55,195 nucleotides of DNA from GCA-002701455 sp964342575 (GTDB lineage: Bacteria > Pseudomonadota > Alphaproteobacteria > Thalassobaculales > Thalassobaculaceae), in contig CAYFGZ010000009.1 of NCBI GenBank assembly GCA_964342575.1, positions 1-55,195 on the forward strand, read 5' to 3'. Of the stretch, positions 42,147-51,262 are shown one piece after another. Each line of letters starts with the position of its first letter. The stretch's first letter is position 1. Both the position numbers and the translations under genes were made by a program. Under the pieces are notes generated by a model that saw only the letters and a list, made by a program, of their open reading frames with translations, did no database searches and was not told the origin of the DNA.

Positions 42147-43454
42147 TTGAGCACGCCCGGAATAGTCATAAGTGCCCCTTCCAGCGGTGCCGGGAAAACT
42201 ACCATTACCCTTGGTATTATTCGGGCCCTATCTGATCAGGGCCTAAAGGTATCGGCGGGCAAAGTCGGTCCCGACTATATTGATACAAAATTTCACGAAA
42301 GAGCGTCCGGTACTGCCTGTATAAACCTAGATAGTTGGGCAATGGATAAATCCCAGCTTCATTTTCTTGCCTACGAAACGTGTTACCAATCCGATATTCT
42401 CATCATAGAAGGTGTAATGGGTCTTTTTGATGGTGCTTTAAAACCCGGATTAAGCGGAAATGGCTCCACAGCAAGTATTGCACAAGAACTTGGACTTCCA
42501 GTTATCCTGGTTATCGATGCAACTTCGCAGGCTCAATCTGTAGCAGCCCTCGCGACTGGTTTTAAAAATTTTCAATCTAATGTAAATTTGTCAGGCGTGA
42601 TTCTCAATAACGTAAGTAGTTCACGTCACGCAGCACTATTAACTGATGCTTTAGCAGAAATTGATATAAATGTTTTTGGGCGGATTCCGCGACTGAAAGA
42701 CCTAAAAATTCCTTCCAGACACTTGGGCCTAGTTCAGGCTGACGAACACGCCGAGTTAGACGATTTTATAAAAACAGCAGCAGAAGTCGTTTCCGATAAT
42801 ATAGATATTCCCAAACTCCAGGCCTCAGCTTGTAGCAAATTTGAAGTCACGTCTTGTATTCCAACTTTTCTTAAGCCACTAGGACAGAATATAGCCATCG
42901 CGAATGATCTAGCATTTAAGTTTACCTATAGTCATATATTAGAAAGTTGGCGCAAGTCTGGCGTGGAAATATCGTTTTTCTCTCCATTAAATAATGAAAC
43001 GGCTGCCTCCAATGCAGATGCTATCTATTTACCTGGTGGTTATCCAGAATTGCACGCCGAAAGCTTATCACAAAATACAGCGTTTTTAGACAGTCTCAGA
43101 ACAGCATATAAAAATGGGAAATGGGTATACGGGGAATGTGGGGGATTTATGGTACTTGGCAAAGCTATAACAGATGTGTCCGGCAGAAAGTATCCCATGG
43201 CAGGCCTACTGGGATTAGAAACAACCTTTGTAAAGCCGACACTATCACTAGGTTATCGAGTCGGGACACTTCTCGAAAGCTGCCCATTTGGGTCCGTCGA
43301 CACGCGTTTTCGGTGTCATGAATTTCACTACACCAACATAACCGAAGAGACCGGTAGGAAACTATTTAAAATTGAAGATTCTGCCGGAATTCAATCCGGG
43401 GTTCATGGTCTAATCAATGGTTCCGTATTTGGATCATTTTTACATGTTATTTGA
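42147..43454 (+). CDS. cobB: Cobyrinate a,c-diamide synthase
   Basis: A 435-aa ATP- and glutamine-dependent amidotransferase that amidates the a and c side chains, on hydrogenobyrinate in the aerobic route. The N-terminal P-loop is SAPSSGAGKTT and the dethiobiotin-synthetase-like half continues to VEGVMGLFDG. The C-terminal glutaminase half has GGYPELHAE and the nucleophile Cys in GECGGFMVLG. The start is TTG 42147 with AAAGG in front. It lies 7 bp after cobA and is convergent with the Fur-family gene. The name follows the aerobic pathway because cobN/cobT are also present. Confidence 0.93.
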   Translation: MSTPGIVISAPSSGAGKTTITLGIIRALSDQGLKVSAGKVGPDYIDTKFHERASGTACINLDSWAMDKSQLHFLAYETCYQSDILIIEGVMGLFDGALKPGLSGNGSTASIAQELGLPVILVIDATSQAQSVAALATGFKNFQSNVNLSGVILNNVSSSRHAALLTDALAEIDINVFGRIPRLKDLKIPSRHLGLVQADEHAELDDFIKTAAEVVSDNIDIPKLQASACSKFEVTSCIPTFLKPLGQNIAIANDLAFKFTYSHILESWRKSGVEISFFSPLNNETAASNADAIYLPGGYPELHAESLSQNTAFLDSLRTAYKNGKWVYGECGGFMVLGKAITDVSGRKYPMAGLLGLETTFVKPTLSLGYRVGTLLESCPFGSVDTRFRCHEFHYTNITEETGRKLFKIEDSAGIQSGVHGLINGSVFGSFLHVI

Positions 43455-43498
43455 TCTAGTTGGGTTGAATTTAACAACTACAAGTTGCGCCCAAAATT

Positions 43499-43951
43499 TC
43501 AATTTTTGGCAATTGGCCTGCCAAATAATTCTAAATGATGATCTACGAGTTCATAGCCAAGTTCATTAGCTATTTTAACCTTTAGATTCTCTAATTCCTC
43601 ATTGTAAAACTCAATTACGTCTCCTGTTCTAACGTCGATTAGGTGATGATGGTGGTCCTCATCTCCTTGAATCTCTTCGTAGCGAGCTCTACCGTCCCCA
43701 AAATCTCTCTTAGATACTATGTTGGTATCCTCAAAAAGCTTCATCGTGCGATAAACGGTGGCTATAGAAATCGAGGAATCCAACCTTCTCACCCGCCCAT
43801 GCAGTTCTTCAACGTCAGGGTGGTCCTTTGAATCCGATAATACCCGAGCTATGACCTTCCTGGGCTCAGTCATTTTGAGTCCCTTTTCTACGCACAGCCT
43901 CGCTATTCTTGAATCTTGTGTACTAACCACCTTTTCCTGCCAATTTTCCAA
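43499..43951 (-). CDS. Fur family transcriptional regulator (Fur/Mur type)
   Basis: A 150-aa metal-dependent regulator. The DNA-binding helix block is ISIATVYRTMKLFED, preceded by MTEPRKVIARVL, and the metal-binding block is GDEDHHHHLIDVRTGDVIEF. It should bind iron or manganese and repress uptake genes. The C-terminal Cys pairs of zinc-rich Fur proteins are absent, as in alphaproteobacterial Fur/Mur. TTG 43951 is the first start in frame, and GTG 43930 with AGGAA nearby is an alternative; the true N-terminus is uncertain. It is divergent from tRNA-Thr. It may control the iron-type permease at 52.8 kb, but no Fur box was seen there. Confidence 0.92.
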   Translation of the reverse strand: MENWQEKVVSTQDSRIARLCVEKGLKMTEPRKVIARVLSDSKDHPDVEELHGRVRRLDSSISIATVYRTMKLFEDTNIVSKRDFGDGRARYEEIQGDEDHHHHLIDVRTGDVIEFYNEELENLKVKIANELGYELVDHHLELFGRPIAKN

Positions 43952-44113
43952 AGTTTTAACGATGCGACAGTATATCGCAGTTCAGTCTAAGGTAAAGACC
44001 ATGGTTCGCCGCTATCTAAAAAAACATTATATTTTCTTTTTATTGATCCCTCGGGAAAATATCATCCCTTTCCCACAAGCGCTACTCTAAAACTTTTAAT
44101 GATTATAACGTTG

Positions 44114-44142
44114 TTGAAGTTAGGTTAATAAGGCTTTATAGC
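44114..44142 (+). promoter_or_regulatory. Predicted sigma-70 promoter of tRNA-Thr
   Basis: TTGAAG (44114-44119) and TATAGC (44137-44142) are separated by 17 bp. The predicted start, about 44149, is a few bases before the first base of the tRNA (44153), which fits a tRNA transcript. Confidence 0.5.
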
Positions 44143-44152
44143 TCCTCTAAGT

Positions 44153-44228
44153 GCTGCTTTAGCTCAGTTGGTAGAGCATCTCATTCGTAATGAGAGGGTC
44201 AGGTGTTCAAGTCACCTAAGCAGCACCA
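44153..44228 (+). tRNA. tRNA-Thr (anticodon CGU)
   Basis: A complete cloverleaf with encoded CCA. The acceptor stem GCTGCTT pairs with AAGCAGC over 7 bp, the D-arm is GCTC/GAGC, the anticodon stem TCTCA/TGAGA holds the loop TTCGTAA with anticodon CGT at 44186-44188 (reading ACG, threonine), and the T-arm is AGGTG/CACCT. All stems are perfect. It stands alone with its own promoter, divergent from the Fur-family gene, and nothing inserted beside it suggests an attachment-site island. Confidence 0.97.
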
Positions 44229-44301
44229 TCAAACCAATTCTTATATAAAGTAGGGCTTCAGCTGTAAATATAATAACTTTGCACAACCAGCTCGCAAAAT
44301 A

Positions 44302-44724
44302 TTACATAATCTTATTCAGCAGGGTATTGAGGGAATCAAAGCCATAAAGAACGCCTAGACCACCAGCTAAAATCAGAAGCAGCCAAAATGCAGCCTTAAC
44401 TGCCACAAAAAAGTCGTTACCCTTCTTCGGTTTATCTCTTTTTTGAACCGATACACGACCCGCCCTGGGTGGCACAGGGTCGTGGCTTTGCTTATCGTTC
44501 TTATCTACTTTAACCTTCTTCGTTGTATCAAAGATAGTCTGTTCTTTCGACGTTCCCGTGGCATCGTCATAAACTTCGCCAATGACTTTAACCCCATCCA
44601 AATGGCCTTGACCATATAGATTTCGTGCCTCTTCTATTGCTTCTTCCCTATCCGAATACATAGTATCCGTCTGCCATTCTCCGGCTTTTAGGGTCAAAAC
44701 CTCAAATTGGGTTTGGGTAGCCAT
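44302..44724 (-). CDS. Conserved hypothetical protein with C-terminal membrane helix
   Basis: A 140-aa protein without a recognised family. The first 70 residues are a small alpha/beta module (FEVLTLKAGEWQTDTMYSDREEAIEEARNLY), followed by a charged, lysine-rich linker (85-105) and one hydrophobic helix at about 106-128 (AAFWLLLILAGGLGVLYG) near the C-terminus. The topology would be a cytosolic domain anchored by a tail helix. ATG at 44724 is used. It is on the same strand as the Bax-inhibitor-1 gene but is separated from it by a terminator, so it has its own promoter. Alphaproteobacteria often keep such a tail-anchored gene, but no function is known to me. Confidence 0.7.
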   Translation of the reverse strand: MATQTQFEVLTLKAGEWQTDTMYSDREEAIEEARNLYGQGHLDGVKVIGEVYDDATGTSKEQTIFDTTKKVKVDKNDKQSHDPVPPRAGRVSVQKRDKPKKGNDFFVAVKAAFWLLLILAGGLGVLYGFDSLNTLLNKIM

Positions 44725-44850
44725 AGAGAGCTCTATCCTTCTACTAAATTTTCCAAGCGGAACTTGGCCACGTATTTATATTGCACGTATATAAGCTAAT
44801 AGCCAAAAACAAAAGCAACCCCAAGTTCTTTTTAAACTTATGTACAACTA

Positions 44851-44880
44851 AAAAAGCGCCCGCCGAAGCGGGCGCTTTTG
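44851..44880 (-). terminator. Strong rho-independent terminator
   Basis: AAAAAGCGCCCGC and GCGGGCGCTTTTG form a perfect stem (8 G/C-rich base pairs extended by A/T pairs) around a CGAA loop. In the minus direction it ends with a T-run, 12 bp after the stop of the Bax-inhibitor-1 gene, so it is the terminator of that gene. The opposite strand also has a T-run and could end transcription from the other side. Confidence 0.9.
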
Positions 44881-44892
44881 TCTCTAATAAAT

Positions 44893-45627
44893 CTATTCCC
44901 TATTTCCAAACAAACTTAGTAACATTATAAAAAGATTAATAAAGTCTAGATAAAGACGTAGAGCACCGTAAATTGATTTTCTGGCCTGCGTCTCTCCATC
45001 ATCCCCTTCCCAGTATTCATTCTTTATGGACTGTGTGTCATAAGCCGTCAAACCGGCAAACACTAAAACACCTATAACTGATATTCCAAATTGTAGAGCC
45101 GACGATGCCAGAAATATATTGACGACCGACGCAATTAAAATACCAATTAATCCCATAAAAAGAAAAGACCCCATGCCTGTGAGATCTTTCTTTGTAGTGT
45201 ATCCGTACAAACTGGTCCCCGCAAACATACCGGCGGCAATAAAGAAGACGCGTGTAATACTTTCCCCAGTATAAACTAAAAAGATGCTAGATAACGAAAG
45301 TCCCATTAACGCGGCATAAACCCAGAAAACCGTTTGCGCTGTGGAAGAAGCCATAGAATGCAGTTTTGCTGCAAACAAAAAAACCATACCGATTGGCGCC
45401 AACATGATTACCCACTTTAGTGGAGAGACGTATATAGCGTAGCCAAAACTCGTCAATTGCCCACCCTGGATGGCCGCAAATGACGCGCCTAAAGCGACTA
45501 GGCCTGTTATTGCTAACCCGATAGTCATGTGGTTGTAAACACCGAGCATATACTGGCGCAGACCAACGTCTACATGCGCATCTTGCGCCTGAGCCCGGGA
45601 CATCATTCTAGGATCAAGAGCCATCAT
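44893..45627 (-). CDS. Bax inhibitor-1/YccA family membrane protein
   Basis: A 244-aa integral membrane protein of the BI-1/YccA family with about seven hydrophobic segments. The C-terminal DTQSIKNEYWEGDDG and IYGALRLYLDFINLFIMLLSLFGNRE match the family end, where acidic residues form the pH-sensitive site of the BsYetJ calcium leak. Bacterial members bind the FtsH protease or carry calcium ions. The start is ATG 45627, with a second ATG at 45624. A strong terminator follows its stop. It is 109 bp from rlmN, with its own probable promoter in the gap. Confidence 0.95.
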   Translation of the reverse strand: MMALDPRMMSRAQAQDAHVDVGLRQYMLGVYNHMTIGLAITGLVALGASFAAIQGGQLTSFGYAIYVSPLKWVIMLAPIGMVFLFAAKLHSMASSTAQTVFWVYAALMGLSLSSIFLVYTGESITRVFFIAAGMFAGTSLYGYTTKKDLTGMGSFLFMGLIGILIASVVNIFLASSALQFGISVIGVLVFAGLTAYDTQSIKNEYWEGDDGETQARKSIYGALRLYLDFINLFIMLLSLFGNRE

Positions 45628-45736
45628 TTAACCTTTCAAAATTCTTTACCCATCAGACAATATAGATAGTTTTGAATGAAATTCAATGCCATTACCTAAA
45701 TTACTGTTTATCTACCACCCAAACTAAACCTGCCCA

Positions 45737-46870
45737 TCAAGTGGATATACACTGTCCCAGATCTATTTGTCGACTTCTTTTCTGCTTAGCCGTCTTCGAC
45801 TTTAGTTGACCACATGCTGCTAGAATATCATCCCCCCTAGGAGTCCGTACTGGAGATGGGTACCCCGCTTTTAGTATAATTTGAGCAAATCGCTCTATAT
45901 CTTCTGCTTCAGATCTTTGGAAAGGGCTGCCAGGCCAAGAATTGAACGGTATCAGATTTATTTTTGCAGGGATTCCCTTCATTAACTTAACCAGGGCCCT
46001 CGCATCAGATACTTTGTCGTTAACGCCCTTAAGCATAACGTACTCAAATGTTATTCTCCGAGCATTATGGGCCCCTGGGTACGTCCGGCAGGCATTCAAC
46101 AGCTGTTTTATCGGATATTTCCTATTAATAGGGACCAAAACGTCTCTAACTTCATCCGTGACCGCATGGAGGGAAATGGCAAGATTAACGTCTAACTCCA
46201 CGCCACACCTATGGATTTCAGGAACTATTCCAGAAGTGGAGAGTGTTATTCTTCGTTTGGAGATTGAAATGCCCTCGTGATCCATAATAATGCGAAGAGC
46301 CTTTATGACATTATCGAGATTATAAAGTGGTTCGCCCATTCCCATCAGAACAATATTTGTTATTGGCCGTCCTGGTTGAGCGGACGGCCAAGCTCTTAGC
46401 TCATCAAGGGCCATCAAGACCTGTCCCACAAGTTCGTATGGGATCAAATTACGCACAAGTCGTTGCGTTCCAGTATGACAAAAAGAACAATTAAGTGTGC
46501 ATCCCACTTGAGAGGATATACACAACGTTCCTCTATCTTCCTCAGGAATATACACTGTCTCTGCCTCTGCCCCGTCATCGAATTTCAGGAGCCATTTTAT
46601 TGTCCCATCTACACTGGTTTGCTTAGTTGAAATATTTGGCCTTTTTATTTCGAACTTTCCATTTAATTCCTCGCGAATAGGTTTTGATAGCGTTGTCATA
46701 TCGGAAAATTGTTTTACGCCCTTATGGTAAAGCCAATGCCACACCTGCCCCGTCCGGAAGTCACGCAACTCCAATTGGGACAATCGGTCTCTTAGCTCTG
46801 TTCTCGACAGGCCAATCAAGTTTTCCTTGGCTCGCCAATCCGCCCGTTGAGAAGGGTCTATTTTTTGCAT
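45737..46870 (-). CDS. rlmN: Dual-specificity 23S rRNA/tRNA (adenine-C2) methyltransferase RlmN
   Basis: A 377-aa radical SAM enzyme that methylates A2503 in 23S rRNA, and A37 in some tRNAs. The iron-sulfur cluster motif CxxxCxxC is Cys124, Cys128 and Cys131 (CTLNCSFC). The second methyl-carrying Cys is about Cys353 (LAACGQLK). MGMGEPLYN and RRITLSTSGIVPEI are further markers. ATG at 46870 is used; its coding region overlaps the end of the ialB-like gene by 13 bp, so the two are coupled. The C-terminal tail is basic and fits RNA binding. Confidence 0.97.
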   Translation of the reverse strand: MQKIDPSQRADWRAKENLIGLSRTELRDRLSQLELRDFRTGQVWHWLYHKGVKQFSDMTTLSKPIREELNGKFEIKRPNISTKQTSVDGTIKWLLKFDDGAEAETVYIPEEDRGTLCISSQVGCTLNCSFCHTGTQRLVRNLIPYELVGQVLMALDELRAWPSAQPGRPITNIVLMGMGEPLYNLDNVIKALRIIMDHEGISISKRRITLSTSGIVPEIHRCGVELDVNLAISLHAVTDEVRDVLVPINRKYPIKQLLNACRTYPGAHNARRITFEYVMLKGVNDKVSDARALVKLMKGIPAKINLIPFNSWPGSPFQRSEAEDIERFAQIILKAGYPSPVRTPRGDDILAACGQLKSKTAKQKRSRQIDLGQCIST

Positions 46871-47382
46871 TCCTTATCAATTCGTTTCTTCATCGCGGTA
46901 AAACCAGCAAGAGAATAGGTATCCGTAGTCTTAGTACCCCTACTTGAAAACCCTACAACAACCATACGATTTCCACGAATCATAGCTTTCACTAGCTGAG
47001 CATCCGTGGATGAGTCACTGGTCCATGCTCCGTTGCCGGAGGTAACCAAATTAAAGATTTTTTTCCCTATCGTCACCTTGACCTTGCTTTTCTTTTTGAA
47101 ACTATAGCCAGCTATGAAATTAACTTCCCCTTTAACATTTAAAGATGGTCGGTTGGTGACCAGCGCGTACGGTTGTCCCCTTTGTTTATACTTCCCTCGT
47201 TCTTTTGTCGGTGCACTAGCTATATAGCAAACCCTGCCATCTTTATTTTTGAAGGTATATGCAGCCCATTTCCGTTTTTGATCAATCATCTTGGGGTCAA
47301 GGGCCTGACCTGTTTCTGTAAATAGCCCCATCAACAAACCATTAAGAATGATAGTCAGGAAAAAACGTTTTAAAAAATTCAT
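46858..47382 (-). CDS. Invasion-associated locus B (IalB) family protein
   Basis: A 174-aa exported protein. A signal peptide (MNFLKRFFLTIILNGLLMGLF, cleavage near TGQA) is followed by the IalB beta-sandwich with CYIASAPTKERG, PYALVTNRPS and YSFKKKSKV. The family was named for Bartonella erythrocyte invasion but is general in alphaproteobacteria and is not a virulence sign by itself. The frame extends to 47532 upstream, but ATG 47382 starts the signal peptide. It lies 118 bp after the CobN gene and is followed by rlmN with a 13-bp overlap, a gene pair common in this class. Confidence 0.9.
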   Translation of the reverse strand: MNFLKRFFLTIILNGLLMGLFTETGQALDPKMIDQKRKWAAYTFKNKDGRVCYIASAPTKERGKYKQRGQPYALVTNRPSLNVKGEVNFIAGYSFKKKSKVKVTIGKKIFNLVTSGNGAWTSDSSTDAQLVKAMIRGNRMVVVGFSSRGTKTTDTYSLAGFTAMKKRIDKECKK

Positions 47383-47500
47383 TCTCTGATTTTCTTTCGT
47401 ACAGTTATTCGAATTTAACTCACCGCTTACACGGTCTATATGTTTCCTTATTGAATCACATTCAGATAATCTAATAAACCAAAATCGAGAACAAAATCTG

Positions 47501-50500
47501 CTAGGTTTGTTCTTGGGACAGTAATGCTTCAAGACTATTCGTTATGGAATTTCGGCTGGGTCTCCACAAACCCCTATCTCGAGCCTCCAGAAGCCGATGT
47601 ATTATGTCGTTTAGTGCATCAGGGTTGCTTTCTTTTAAAAACTCAAGCGTTTCTCTGGTTTCTATATAAGCTTCATAGACAGCGTCAAAATGATGATCCG
47701 AAACACAGTGCGAGGTAGCTGCAAATGCAAAAAGATAATCAACCGTCGCAGCCATTTCAAAAGCGCCCTTATACCCATGCCTCATTACTCCTGAAATCCA
47801 TTTTGGGTTAACTACACGCCCACGCACTACTCGACCTATTTCTTCTTCCAATCTCCGGATTTTTGGCGCATATGGTCTGGAGTGATCCCCATGATAAATC
47901 GCTGGCTGTAACCCCGAATAATGCCTAACCGCCGCGCTCAACCCTCCCTGGAATTGGTAATAATCATCTGAATCTAATATATCGTGCTCTCTGTTATCCT
48001 GGTTATGCAAAACTACCTGAGTTTTGGATAACCTTGTTCGGAATAAATCTTCTCTATCATCACCAAACAATTTCCCTCCGTAAGCAAAACTACCCCAGAG
48101 CATGTACGCTTCAGCAAAATCTCCCAGATCGGACCAAATTCCCTCGTCGATCAAGGTCTGTAACCCAGCCCCATAGGCACCAGGCTGCGATCCAAAAATA
48201 CGTATACTAGCTTCTCTAAAAGCAGTTTTCTCATCTAACCCTTCAGCCATCATTCGCCTTTTTTCGATGCGTACAGTTGCTGCTAAGGGATTAACTTCAT
48301 CCGGTTCATCAAGTGCTGCAACTTGCCTGATTGCAGAATCGAGAAACTCTATCTGGTATGGAAACGCATCCCTAAAAAAACCAGAAATTCTGAAAGTCAC
48401 ATCTATTCGTGGTCTATCTAATGCGCTGAATGGTATAATATTAAATCCAATAACCCGGCCCGACATAGGTTCCCATTCAGGAGTTACTCCCAAAAATGCC
48501 ATAGCTTGAGCTATGTCGTCACCTCCCGTCCTCATATTTGCAGTCCCCCATCCGGATAAAGCTATTGTCTTCGGCCATTCCCCATGCTCTTGAAGATGGC
48601 GATCCAATAACATTCCAGCAGACTTCCAACCTAGCTGCCATGCCGTTGGCGTGGGAACTGCACGTGAATCAACTGAGTAGAAATTTCGACCTGTGGGGAG
48701 AACGTCGGGCCGACCCCTAGACGGCGCACCGGAAGGCCCTGGCAAAATAAAACGTCCGCCCAAAGCCTTAACTACACCACCTATTTCCTCTTCCCCAGTG
48801 GCCATAACTTTCGGCCTAATTTCTCTATCCAAATACTCCAACACCGCTATAGTTTCTTGCCAATTTTTTTCAGGCTTCAACTTCCCTGAAACTAATTCAC
48901 GAGACACAAGCTCAAGTCTCTCGACTGTGTCCCCGAAGCTTCTCCAGAGACAATTGGGCAAAATATCCAATAATACCTTTGGCTTATCAACTTTCCACTC
49001 ATCGGAAAAAGAACAATCCAAAGGATCAAAGTTTCCCAATCCTAAATCCATCGATAAGGCGCGGATCAATGAATTTTCGGCCTTCAAACCACCCCCTCGG
49101 GGCGCCCGTACCAGAGCGACTAGTAAATCATTTAATGGATCTCCTGTGGGACTTTTCCCAAAAATATGAAGGCCGTCACGAATTTGCAGTTCCTTCACAT
49201 CACAAATGTAAGCGTCGAGTTTTTTTAATTTCTCGTCATATCCTTCATGGACCGACACTCCACAGTCTTGAAAAACATTGTGTTGATCCGCTAATTCTAA
49301 AATTTGAGTTCCAAGAACCTGCATTCTCGGCGGATCAATTTGGGATGCTTGATAATATTCGTCAATCAGTTGCTCCAACTCTATCATGGGGCCATAGGAT
49401 TCCGCTCGCGTTAATGGAGGAACTAAATGATCAATTATCGTTGCTGCCGTTCTTCGTTTAGCTTGAGCACCTTCACCTGGGTCATTTACTATGAACGGAT
49501 ATATGTTGGGAGTGGCACCGAGTGCAAGCTCCGGGTAACAGTCTCGAGAAAGAGCAACAGATTTTCCTGGTAGCCATTCCAAGTTTCCATGTTTCCCCAA
49601 GTGAATGATCCCGTGGCACTTGAAGCATTCGCGTATCCAAGCATAAAAAGCCATGTACCCATGCGGAGGTACAAGTGCCGGATCGTGATAAGTTTCCTTG
49701 GGTGCTATATTGTATCCGCGAGCCGGCTGCACGCCTACAATAACATTCCCGAGTTTAGTTATTGGAAGTATAAACTTTTCTCCCACAACAAATGGATCTA
49801 CCTCCGGCTCTCCCCATCTATTGGTAATCTCTTTTTTGCTCTTTTCCGGCAGCCGACAAAAGAAATTTCTATAAGCCGAAATCGAAATACTTGGCGCAAA
49901 TGAACTTGAACGCGGTTTTTTTATATTATTTGTTGGCCCATCTTTTAATTTAAAGATTAGTTCCTGGCTATCCTGCGGCATGTTTTCTACCAGATAGTTA
50001 TGGCTTTTAAGTGCTTCAAGAATCCGAAAAGCACTTTCTGGTGTATCCAGCCCTACACCATTTCCTATTCGTCCATCCTTGTTAGGATAATTGCTTAAAA
50101 TTATAGCTACTCGTTTTTCTTTTTCTGGCGTACTCCCCAATTTCACCCAGTTAGTTACCGTTTCCACGGTCTGTGAAAGGCGGTCGGGAACAGGATCGTA
50201 TGTTATAACCGAACATTGCGTCAGACGGTCAAATTCTGCACTTGATTTAAACGACACCGCCCGGGTTATAAGACGACCATCAACTTCTGGGAGAGCAACG
50301 TTCATCGCTATATCCCTTGAAGTTAAACCATTCGCAGAATTCTCCCAACTTTCCTTATCCATGCCCGAAAAAATAATTTGAAAGATTGGGCAGTCGGTAT
50401 TTTCAAACGGGCCCATATTTGTCTCAGCTCCTAATTTGGAGACTGCGAAACCCGTAGAATTTACTATTGCTGAAATTTTAATTTTCCCAATAACCGACTT

Positions 50501-51250
50501 TATAAGTTCAGCCGAAAAATCGTCCTTTAAACTGGAAACGTAAATCGGCAGGACATTAATATCTAAGGATAAAAACCTATTTATCAAAGAATCAATCGGC
50601 TTCAAATTCCCAGACATAATTAAAGATCGATAGAAAGTAATCAGTACAACTGCATGATCTCCTACCCAGTTTCTCTGGACATCAGCCAAACTAGGGTATT
50701 CTTTCCCAGGCAAGTAAACTCCTGCCTTCAATAATGGGGATGGTTCCTTCCAGGTTAGTCTATAACCAATGAGCGAAGCAGAAAATTTTAGCAAATTCGA
50801 CGCATTTTCTATTCCACCATTCAAAAAATACGACCAACACTTGTTCACTATATCCGGTGCTACAGTCGAATATGAAATTAGATGCGGGTCCGGTTTATCA
50901 TCTCCCGGGATAATAATCAGCTGTACATTATACTCTTTTGCGATGCTCCTAACTTGTTCTAAACCGTAACTCCAGTAACTGACCCCACCTATTATTCTAA
51001 TTATAACAAGGCGTGCTTTTGAAATTATTTTTTCGCAGTATAGGTCGACAGAAAGATTATGATTCAGCTGCATTAAATTAGCTAGCCGGAGAATTGGTGT
51101 ACCTTCCGACATTTGCGATTGAGCTCGAACCAGGCATGTAAGATCACTATCAGCCGCGGACAGAATAACCATGTCACCAGGACACTGATCGATGTCTATC
51201 GCTTCTCCACCATCCCCGATAGTACCCGCGGCTGCCGCAAGAAGATGCAT
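47501..51250 (-). CDS. cobN: Cobaltochelatase subunit CobN
   Basis: A 1249-aa large subunit of the aerobic ATP-dependent cobaltochelatase (CobN-CobS-CobT), which inserts Co2+ into hydrogenobyrinate a,c-diamide. The start MHLLAAAAGTIGDGGEAID is typical, and VVLITFYRS, HGNLEWLPGKS and GWGTANMRTGGDDIAQAM are blocks shared with the magnesium chelatase H subunit. Length is near the usual 1270. ATG 51250 lies 12 bp after the cobW stop. With cobT at the right end and cobS presumably beyond it, the chelatase genes are close by. The upstream riboswitch should regulate it with cobW. Confidence 0.97.
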   Translation of the reverse strand: MHLLAAAAGTIGDGGEAIDIDQCPGDMVILSAADSDLTCLVRAQSQMSEGTPILRLANLMQLNHNLSVDLYCEKIISKARLVIIRIIGGVSYWSYGLEQVRSIAKEYNVQLIIIPGDDKPDPHLISYSTVAPDIVNKCWSYFLNGGIENASNLLKFSASLIGYRLTWKEPSPLLKAGVYLPGKEYPSLADVQRNWVGDHAVVLITFYRSLIMSGNLKPIDSLINRFLSLDINVLPIYVSSLKDDFSAELIKSVIGKIKISAIVNSTGFAVSKLGAETNMGPFENTDCPIFQIIFSGMDKESWENSANGLTSRDIAMNVALPEVDGRLITRAVSFKSSAEFDRLTQCSVITYDPVPDRLSQTVETVTNWVKLGSTPEKEKRVAIILSNYPNKDGRIGNGVGLDTPESAFRILEALKSHNYLVENMPQDSQELIFKLKDGPTNNIKKPRSSSFAPSISISAYRNFFCRLPEKSKKEITNRWGEPEVDPFVVGEKFILPITKLGNVIVGVQPARGYNIAPKETYHDPALVPPHGYMAFYAWIRECFKCHGIIHLGKHGNLEWLPGKSVALSRDCYPELALGATPNIYPFIVNDPGEGAQAKRRTAATIIDHLVPPLTRAESYGPMIELEQLIDEYYQASQIDPPRMQVLGTQILELADQHNVFQDCGVSVHEGYDEKLKKLDAYICDVKELQIRDGLHIFGKSPTGDPLNDLLVALVRAPRGGGLKAENSLIRALSMDLGLGNFDPLDCSFSDEWKVDKPKVLLDILPNCLWRSFGDTVERLELVSRELVSGKLKPEKNWQETIAVLEYLDREIRPKVMATGEEEIGGVVKALGGRFILPGPSGAPSRGRPDVLPTGRNFYSVDSRAVPTPTAWQLGWKSAGMLLDRHLQEHGEWPKTIALSGWGTANMRTGGDDIAQAMAFLGVTPEWEPMSGRVIGFNIIPFSALDRPRIDVTFRISGFFRDAFPYQIEFLDSAIRQVAALDEPDEVNPLAATVRIEKRRMMAEGLDEKTAFREASIRIFGSQPGAYGAGLQTLIDEGIWSDLGDFAEAYMLWGSFAYGGKLFGDDREDLFRTRLSKTQVVLHNQDNREHDILDSDDYYQFQGGLSAAVRHYSGLQPAIYHGDHSRPYAPKIRRLEEEIGRVVRGRVVNPKWISGVMRHGYKGAFEMAATVDYLFAFAATSHCVSDHHFDAVYEAYIETRETLEFLKESNPDALNDIIHRLLEARDRGLWRPSRNSITNSLEALLSQEQT

Positions 51251-51262
51251 CAGTTTCAGTCT

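Noticed and set aside
44153..44300. tRNA-Thr as an integration site of a mobile element
   Set aside because: No integrase, no direct repeat of the tRNA 3' end and no foreign-looking genes are seen beside it.
48693..49461. Plus-strand frames of about 160 codons inside cobN
   Set aside because: They are shadows of cobN: no motif, no start signals, and the cobN frame is conserved on the other strand.
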